Positions 1 to 3,560 of a stretch of 5,195 nucleotides of DNA are shown here, piece by piece (the first letter of the stretch is position 1; every line of letters begins with the position of its first letter). The stretch lies in the NCBI GenBank assembly GCA_024511395.1, contig JANELJ010000087.1:2827-8021 (forward strand), given 5' to 3'. The DNA comes from Gammaproteobacteria bacterium. GTDB taxonomy: Bacteria > Pseudomonadota > Gammaproteobacteria > GRL18. The notes beneath the pieces are model-generated. The model saw nothing but the letters and a program-made list of their open reading frames with translations, had not been told where the DNA came from and did not search any database. The position numbers were made by a program, and so were the translations under genes.

Positions 1-487
1 CGGCTTCAACAGACATTTCCCTCAGCTCAGCAATACTGGCCACACCTTTGGATTTTGTGATCTGCTCCATCATAGCCGTAGCCATAGTTTCAAAGCCCGG
101 AATATTAGTGACTAGGGCATTGGGAATATTCATATTAATATTCTGCAGCCATTGTGGGCCAAAGGGCATTTTCATCGGCATGGCCGGATTACCCATAGGG
201 CTGACTTTTAACTGCAGATCTTTTTTGAGCAGCTCCAATCCGTAAAAGGTGAAGAATACTGAGACATCCCAGCCTAAAGCGGCGGCTGTTGAAGCCAGAA
301 TAAACGGCGGATAGGCCATATCCATGGTACCTTTAGTGGCAATAATGGTCATGGATGGGATTTTATTATCCTGGAATTTCTGCATTTCTTCGGTAAATTT
401 CTGGTGAAACCAGTTATCCAGTTCTTCCGGTTTAATTAACAGATTACTCGCTACAGATTGATTATTGGCAGGTACTTCTGTGTGCAT
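1..487 (-). CDS. DsrE2-like DsrE/DsrF-superfamily protein, C-terminus cut by window edge
   Basis: The frame is open from ATG at 487 to the left edge (162 codons). The start is set by an AAGGAG Shine-Dalgarno at 500-495, seven bases before the ATG. After a polar N-terminus of about 45 residues comes a hydrophobic strand with SMTIIATKGT, then PPFILASTAAALGWDVSVFFTF (written here only as family-like: PPFILAST at about 60-67 and LGWDVSVFFT at 71-80). A methionine-rich segment SPMGNPAMPMKMPFG lies at 96-110 and a GFE-MATAMM region at 131-140. This order is that of DsrE2-like proteins, small sulfur-relay proteins found near rhodanese and TusA genes in sulfur oxidisers, where a downstream cysteine binds persulfide sulfur. 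That cysteine would lie just beyond the edge and cannot be checked. The gene follows tetR on the same strand, so TetR may control it. No internal UAG is seen. The family call is from remembered motifs; the physiological role is inferred. Confidence 0.8.
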   Translation of the reverse strand, partial: MHTEVPANNQSVASNLLIKPEELDNWFHQKFTEEMQKFQDNKIPSMTIIATKGTMDMAYPPFILASTAAALGWDVSVFFTFYGLELLKKDLQLKVSPMGNPAMPMKMPFGPQWLQNINMNIPNALVTNIPGFETMATAMMEQITKSKGVASIAELREMSVEA

Positions 488-516
488 GGTCTTGCTCCTT
501 ATTAATACGGTTTGTT

Positions 517-533
517 GCGGGCAGTATGCCCGC
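517..533. repeat. Perfect 7-bp stem, 3-base loop hairpin in the dsrE2 leader
   Basis: GCGGGCA at 517-523 and TGCCCGC at 527-533 are perfect inverted repeats around GTA. On the minus strand the hairpin lies in the leader of the DsrE2-like gene, about 16 bases upstream of its Shine-Dalgarno. Neither strand has a T-run after the stem, so it is not a good intrinsic terminator. It could be an mRNA-stabilising 5' stem-loop or a protein-binding site. Confidence 0.5.
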
Positions 534-540
534 TTCTAGG

Positions 541-563
541 TTATGGATCATCCTTAACCATAA
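541..563. repeat. Inverted repeat TTATGG / CCATAA
   Basis: TTATGG at 541-546 and CCATAA at 558-563 form an imperfectly spaced dyad with 11 bases between the arms. Inside it GGATCATCC (545-553) is a second, overlapping short palindrome. It lies in the tetR-dsrE2 spacer, where a regulator could bind. Function is not established. Confidence 0.3.
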
Positions 564-567
564 AAGA

Positions 568-577
568 TGACCGGTCA
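568..577. promoter_or_regulatory. Perfect palindrome TGACCGGTCA, candidate operator upstream of the DsrE2-like gene
   Basis: TGACCGGTCA is a perfect 10-bp palindrome, 81 bases upstream of the DsrE2-like start. Its ACC/GGT core resembles the ACCG-AG-CGGT dyad in the tetR promoter at 1271-1286, although the arm spacing differs. It could therefore be a second site for the adjacent TetR regulator. CTGACC on the minus strand overlaps it and weakly resembles a -35 box, but I see no convincing -10 partner. The role is inferred. Confidence 0.3.
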
Positions 578-610
578 GTTTAGTTTCAGGGTAATATAAA
601 AGGAACAAAA

Positions 611-645
611 GCTCCCTCATCCTAACCTTCTCCCAGAGGGAGAAG
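611..645. repeat. REP-like palindromic repeat (CCCTCA-CCTAACC-TTCTCCC type)
   Basis: This resembles a GC-rich intergenic palindrome I recall as dispersed in many gammaproteobacterial genomes, of the form CCCTCACCCTAACCCTCTCCC followed by a complementary GGGAG arm. CTTCTCCC (627-634) pairs perfectly with GGGAGAAG (638-645) across an AGA loop. A competing stem pairs CTCCCTC (612-618) with GAGGGAG (636-642). It begins four bases beyond the tetR stop, a usual position for such elements, where they can protect 3' ends or aid termination. The family call comes from memory, and copy number elsewhere in the genome cannot be seen. Confidence 0.6.
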
Positions 646-648
646 AAA

Positions 649-1257
649 CTATGTGGTACTTTTAAGGCCTATTAAGTCAGCCACTTTAGGTAACAGGCGT
701 TTAATCAGTTCCGGATCATTTCTGGTTTTGGCCAACATTAATACCCCTTCACCATAGGCTAGGGCCGCCTGTGCAAGTTCGTTAATATCGCTGTTGTTTT
801 CCAGCTCACCGGCAGCCTTGGCATCTTCCAGTACATCCACAAAGACTTCAAAAATCGACTCAAATAACAGTTCTACTTTTTTACGGATGGTTTCATCCTG
901 GGTACTCATTTCCAGTGCAATATTGCCCATGGGGCAGCCGAGTACATAGCCGAATTCCTCCTTTAACTGCACCTGATACTGGTACGCATATTCTATAAAA
1001 CGTTCAAAACGTTTGGCCGGAGTTAAATCTTTGGCAAATGCCGGTAATAGAATATTTTCTATCATCTGCATTTTAAGCTGTTCCAACACCTCTACCGTCA
1101 AAGCACTTTTGGACGGAAAAAAATGATAAAAACTACCTTTCTGTACTTTTGCATCCTTGCAGATCTCCTGCACCCCGACATCACTATAACTGCGTGAATA
1201 CATTAACTGCTGGGCACTATCCAATAAACGCTGCTTCGTTTGCTGACCTCTGGACAT
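649..1257 (-). CDS. TetR/AcrR-family transcriptional repressor
   Basis: This 202-residue protein is normal in length for a TetR-family dimeric repressor. The N-terminal DNA-binding domain spans roughly residues 6-55. It has the initial helix TKQRLLDSAQQLM, then VQEICKDAKVQKGSFYHFFPSK, written here in parts: VQEICKDAKV is the first half of the helix-turn-helix and QKGSFYHFFPSK the recognition helix with the family-typical SFYHFFPSK. The C-terminal domain binds an unknown ligand and contains GCPMGNIALEMS at about 107-118. The start fits because the first helix begins a few residues in; the Shine-Dalgarno is poor and the predicted promoter sits so close that the mRNA may be nearly leaderless. 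The gene is divergent from rph, with a dyad operator between them that suggests autorepression, and the DsrE2-like gene lies downstream. It ends in TAG. Reading through would add 21 residues, including a second UAG, from the REP-like repeat, so TAG looks like a real stop here. Confidence 0.93.
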   Translation of the reverse strand: MSRGQQTKQRLLDSAQQLMYSRSYSDVGVQEICKDAKVQKGSFYHFFPSKSALTVEVLEQLKMQMIENILLPAFAKDLTPAKRFERFIEYAYQYQVQLKEEFGYVLGCPMGNIALEMSTQDETIRKKVELLFESIFEVFVDVLEDAKAAGELENNSDINELAQAALAYGEGVLMLAKTRNDPELIKRLLPKVADLIGLKSTT

Positions 1258-1260
1258 ATC

Positions 1261-1291
1261 TTTATATTAGTTAACCGCTCGGTAAAGTCAA
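1261..1291 (-). promoter_or_regulatory. Predicted tetR promoter
   Basis: On the minus strand TTGACT (1291-1286) matches the -35 consensus TTGACA at five of six positions. TAATAT (1269-1264), 16 bases further, is a fair -10; TATAAA at 1266-1261 is a better match but at 19-base spacing. Either places transcription start within a few bases of the ATG at 1257, giving a very short or absent leader, in keeping with the lack of a clear ribosome binding site. Confidence 0.5.
1271..1286. promoter_or_regulatory. Candidate TetR operator between the -35 and -10 of tetR
   Basis: Read on the minus strand this is TTTACCGAGCGGTTAA, a dyad with seven-base arms matching at six of seven positions around a central AG (TTxACCG / CGGTxAA). 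It lies across the spacer of the predicted tetR promoter, the classical position for TetR-family autorepression. Binding is inferred from position and symmetry. It is about 65 bases from the rph -10, so an effect on rph is less likely. Confidence 0.5.
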
Positions 1292-1351
1292 CCCTTTTAT
1301 TAGAATTTAATGAAATAAGGTAAAAGCCTGTAACAATTTCTACCCGTGAAA

Positions 1352-1360
1352 TGCTATAAT
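1352..1360 (+). promoter_or_regulatory. Extended -10 promoter for rph-rdgB
   Basis: TGCTATAAT contains a perfect TATAAT (1355-1360) preceded by the TGn extended -10 element. The -35 is poor: the best match, GTAACA at 1330-1335, is 19 bases upstream. Extended -10 promoters often tolerate this. Transcription would start near 1367, giving a leader of about 43 bases before the rph ATG, which carries AGGA at 1399-1402. Confidence 0.6.
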
Positions 1361-1409
1361 TCTACCCCTCCTAAATGGGAAAGTAACTAATTTAATACAG
1401 GAATTTTAT

Positions 1410-2150
1410 ATGAGCTCTAATGGTACTCTGCGCCCCAGCGGCCGAGCCAATGACGAACAGCGCGACGTCAAAATCACCCGTAACTACACCAAACACGCTG
1501 AAGGTTCTGTGTTAATTGAAAGCGGTGAAACCAAAGTGCTGTGCACTGCTTCTGTTGAAAACAGAGTACCCGGTTTTTTACGTGGCAAGGGACAGGGCTG
1601 GGTTACCGCCGAATACGGTATGCTGCCCCGCTCCACCGGCAGCAGAATGCGCCGGGAAGCCTCTTCCGGCAAACAGGGTGGCCGTACCATGGAAATTCAG
1701 CGCCTGATAGGCCGCTCCCTGAGAGCCGTTGTAGATCTGGAAGCCCTGGGAGAAAACACAATTACCCTGGACTGTGATGTTATTCAAGCCGACGGCGGTA
1801 CCCGTACGGCTTCCATTACCGGAGCTTATGTGGCACTGGTGGATGCGGTGAATTATATGCTGGAAAAGCAGATGATCAGCAAGAACCCGCTCCATGGTCA
1901 GGTGGCTTCTATTTCTGTGGGTATCTACAAGGGCCAGCCGGTGCTGGATCTGGACTATGCCGAAGACTGTAATGCCGAAACCGATATGAATATTGTAATG
2001 AATGAAGCCGGTGGTTTTATTGAAGTACAGGGCACGGCTGAAGGTCATGCCTTTCAACCCGATGAACTGAATGCCATGCTGGAACTGGGTAAAAAGGGCA
2101 TTACCCATTTAATTGAAAGACAGAACGAGGTGCTGAAAGATCAGGCCTAA
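1410..2150 (+). CDS. rph: Ribonuclease PH (tRNA nucleotidyltransferase)
   Basis: RNase PH is a phosphorolytic 3'-to-5' exoribonuclease that uses inorganic phosphate to trim the 3' ends of tRNA precursors and other RNAs in the cytoplasm, acting as a hexameric ring. The 246 residues align along nearly the whole length with E. coli RNase PH (238), with about six extra residues at the N-terminus. Visible signatures are [13 protein letters not shown] (23-35), [10 protein letters not shown] (41-50), [16 protein letters not shown] (61-76), [16 protein letters not shown] (87-102, with Arg92 matching E. coli Arg86), the phosphate-binding [12 protein letters not shown] (128-139, Arg132 matching Arg126), and the acidic pair Asp186 and Asp192 in [11 protein letters not shown]. 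The frame is intact, ends in TAA and has no UAG. The start has AGGA seven bases upstream. rdgB follows after 29 bases, an rph-rdgB pairing known from many bacteria, so the two are probably cotranscribed. Confidence 0.98.
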   Translation: MSSNGTLRPSGRANDEQRDVKITRNYTKHAEGSVLIESGETKVLCTASVENRVPGFLRGKGQGWVTAEYGMLPRSTGSRMRREASSGKQGGRTMEIQRLIGRSLRAVVDLEALGENTITLDCDVIQADGGTRTASITGAYVALVDAVNYMLEKQMISKNPLHGQVASISVGIYKGQPVLDLDYAEDCNAETDMNIVMNEAGGFIEVQGTAEGHAFQPDELNAMLELGKKGITHLIERQNEVLKDQA

Positions 2151-2179
2151 ATAGCTTAATTTAAGGTAACAGGAAAACT

Positions 2180-2818
2180 ATGGGACTTGATAAAAAAATT
2201 GTATTAGCCAGCGGCAATAAGGGCAAGGTACGAGAATTTGTGACCATGTTTAAGGATCTGGGGCTGAATATTGTCCCCCAGACTAAACTGGGTGTGGGTG
2301 ATATACCTGAAACAGGTACCACCTTTGTTGAAAATGCCATTATTAAAGCCCGTCATGCGGCTGAAATTACCGGTATGCCGGCAATTGCGGATGATTCCGG
2401 TATTGAAGTGGATTATCTTAACGGTACCCCCGGTATTTATTCTGCCCGCTATTCAACCCTGGAAGGCAGCAAGGATTATGGTACTGGTGATACAGACAAA
2501 AATAATAACCTTAAACTGCTGGATGAACTTAAAGATGTGGATGACGATGCTTTACGCACGGCTCGCTACCAGTGCATCTTGGTGTATATGCGCTACGCAG
2601 CCGATCCGACGCCCATTATCTGTCAGGCTGCCTGGGAAGGTATTATTATGAAAGAACAGGTGGGCGATAACGGTTTTGGTTATGATCCTTTGTTCTGGGT
2701 ACCAGAGTACAATATGTCATCTGCCCAACTGGATCCGGCGGTAAAAAACCAGATCAGTCATCGCGGCAAGGCTTTACGTCTGCTGCATGATAAACTGACC
2801 CGTCTTTACGCAGCATAG
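2180..2818 (+). CDS. rdgB: XTP/dITP diphosphatase (non-canonical purine NTP pyrophosphatase, RdgB/HAM1)
   Basis: RdgB hydrolyses dITP, XTP and ITP to the monophosphate and pyrophosphate, keeping deaminated purines out of DNA and RNA. It is a cytoplasmic, magnesium-dependent dimer. Signatures in the 212 residues are the N-terminal nucleotide loop LASGNKGKVREF (9-20), ETGTTFVENAIIKARHAA (44-61), the catalytic AIADDSG (68-74, Asp72 matching E. coli Asp69), GTPGIYSARY (82-91), the base-binding GFGYDPLF (165-172) and SHRGKAL (193-199). The protein is about 15 residues longer than E. coli RdgB, mainly through a Gly/Asp-rich loop insertion at about 92-106 just after SARY. The start is fixed by AGGA at 2171-2174, five bases upstream. 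It stops at TAG, and a TAA follows after a single codon (2822-2824), so readthrough would add only two residues. It follows rph closely. Confidence 0.98.
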   Translation: MGLDKKIVLASGNKGKVREFVTMFKDLGLNIVPQTKLGVGDIPETGTTFVENAIIKARHAAEITGMPAIADDSGIEVDYLNGTPGIYSARYSTLEGSKDYGTGDTDKNNNLKLLDELKDVDDDALRTARYQCILVYMRYAADPTPIICQAAWEGIIMKEQVGDNGFGYDPLFWVPEYNMSSAQLDPAVKNQISHRGKALRLLHDKLTRLYAA

Positions 2819-2851
2819 ACTTAAAACCTGAATAAAACGGCAGCCGGGCTT

Positions 2852-3343
2852 ATGAACAAAGAAACTATTTCATTTCACCCTGCCGATCATAACGATCTGC
2901 CTGAGCTGCTGTCTTTTCCTCAATCAGAGGAAGAACTGTTTTATTTTTTCCCTTCCGCACACTCTCCCTTAACCCTAAAACAACTACAGAAACAACTAAG
3001 CGAACGCCACCAGTCCACTGCCATGCTTAAAAATGACCGGCTGATTGGTTTTGCTAATTTTTATAATGTAGAAAACAGAAAAGTGGCCTTTATCGGTAAT
3101 GTCATTATCCTGGCAGAAGAACGCCAGAAAGGTTACGGCGGGTTATTAATAAAACAGATGCTGAAACTGGGCTTTGAGCAGTTAAAACTCAGAGAAATAC
3201 ACCGCTCCTACTTCAACCGCAATACCACCGCCCTGTTATTTTATCAGCAGCAGGGTTTTACCCCTTACGCCTAGGAAGTACGCAAGGATTACAAGCAAAA
3301 CCCGGTACTAATGATTCACCTGAAACTAAAACTTAAAGCTTAG
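2852..3343 (+). CDS. GNAT N-acetyltransferase interrupted by an in-frame UAG at codon 141
   Basis: A GCN5-related N-acetyltransferase that would transfer acetyl from acetyl-CoA to an unknown amine. The N-terminus LPELLSFPQSEEELFYFFPS (16-35) and FANFYN (67-72) recall a GNAT subgroup often annotated only generically. Motif A is IGNVIILAEERQKGYGG (81-97; acetyl-CoA loop RQKGYGG), and NRNTTALLFYQQQGF (122-136) is motif B. Under the standard code the protein ends at TAG 3272-3274 after 140 residues, directly after GFTPYA. The same frame then continues with EVRKDYKQNPVLMIHLKL, matching the final segment of this subgroup (ER-DY-G--VALIHMKL), and ends at TAG 3341-3343 with TAA two codons later: 163 residues in all. 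Without the tail the last core beta strand is lost. Either UAG is decoded here or this is a one-mutation pseudogene. The Shine-Dalgarno is weak, and the gene starts 33 bases after rdgB. The substrate cannot be told. Confidence 0.8.
3272..3274 (+). other. Internal in-frame TAG in the GNAT gene
   Basis: The codon lies between GCC (Ala140) and GAA. Twenty-two further codons with family-like sequence follow before the next in-frame stop (TAG 3341-3343, then TAA 3347-3349). The equivalent position in related proteins, as I recall them, is often a hydrophobic residue, so the inserted amino acid cannot be deduced from conservation. Confidence 0.75.
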
Positions 3344-3560
3344 CAATAATCCGATCAATAATTTCAACAATCTGAGCGGACAAGGGGGTTACTTTTTCAA
3401 ACTCTTTTAAGGCCTTATCATTATCTCCTACCTGCTTATAATCCACCACGTTATGGATCACTCTGTGTATTTCTTCATGGGGAGGCTCAAGTTCTTTCAT
3501 CTCCAGAATATGGGAAAAATTTTCAGCCCATCGGTATAATACCATTGCCCCAGAATACAA
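3333..3560 (-). other. C-terminal part of the CZB zinc-binding domain in the shifted frame
   Basis: This frame is open from about 3560 but becomes family-like only from Asn at 3521. There [19 protein letters not shown], then a long helix, supplies the two C-terminal histidine ligands of a chemoreceptor zinc-binding (CZB) domain. The other two ligands, His in KAAHLVW and Cys in RDCILG, are encoded upstream in the main receptor frame. The 75-codon frame is therefore not a separate gene. Its only possible initiation codon near 3560 is TTG, and the residues before 3521 are out-of-frame translation of [11 protein letters not shown]. Confidence 0.85.

Noticed and set aside
517..533. Intrinsic terminator at the 517-533 hairpin
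   Set aside because: No T-run follows the stem on either strand, and on the minus strand it lies within the leader of the downstream gene with a good ribosome binding site just beyond.
1578..2108. A 176-codon open frame antisense to rph
   Set aside because: It lies wholly within rph, which is unmistakable, has no family resemblance or ribosome binding site, and reads as a shadow of rph codon bias.
2819..2851. A terminator or promoter between rdgB and the GNAT
   Set aside because: Only a tiny CGGC-A-GCCG palindrome is present, too short in loop and without a T-run; no promoter-like boxes stand out in 33 bases.
3510..3530. Programmed -1 ribosomal frameshift at GAAAATTTTTCCC
   Set aside because: In the receptor phase the codons are CTG AAA ATT TTT CCC, which do not form a standard X-XXY-YYZ heptamer, and I see no clear downstream pseudoknot or stem. 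A deletion or sequencing error is simpler.
3333..3560. A separate small gene starting at TTG 3560
   Set aside because: Its conserved part is the C-terminal half of the CZB domain of the upstream receptor; the first residues are an out-of-frame reading of the CZB cysteine motif. It is a frameshifted exon-like remnant, not an independent gene.
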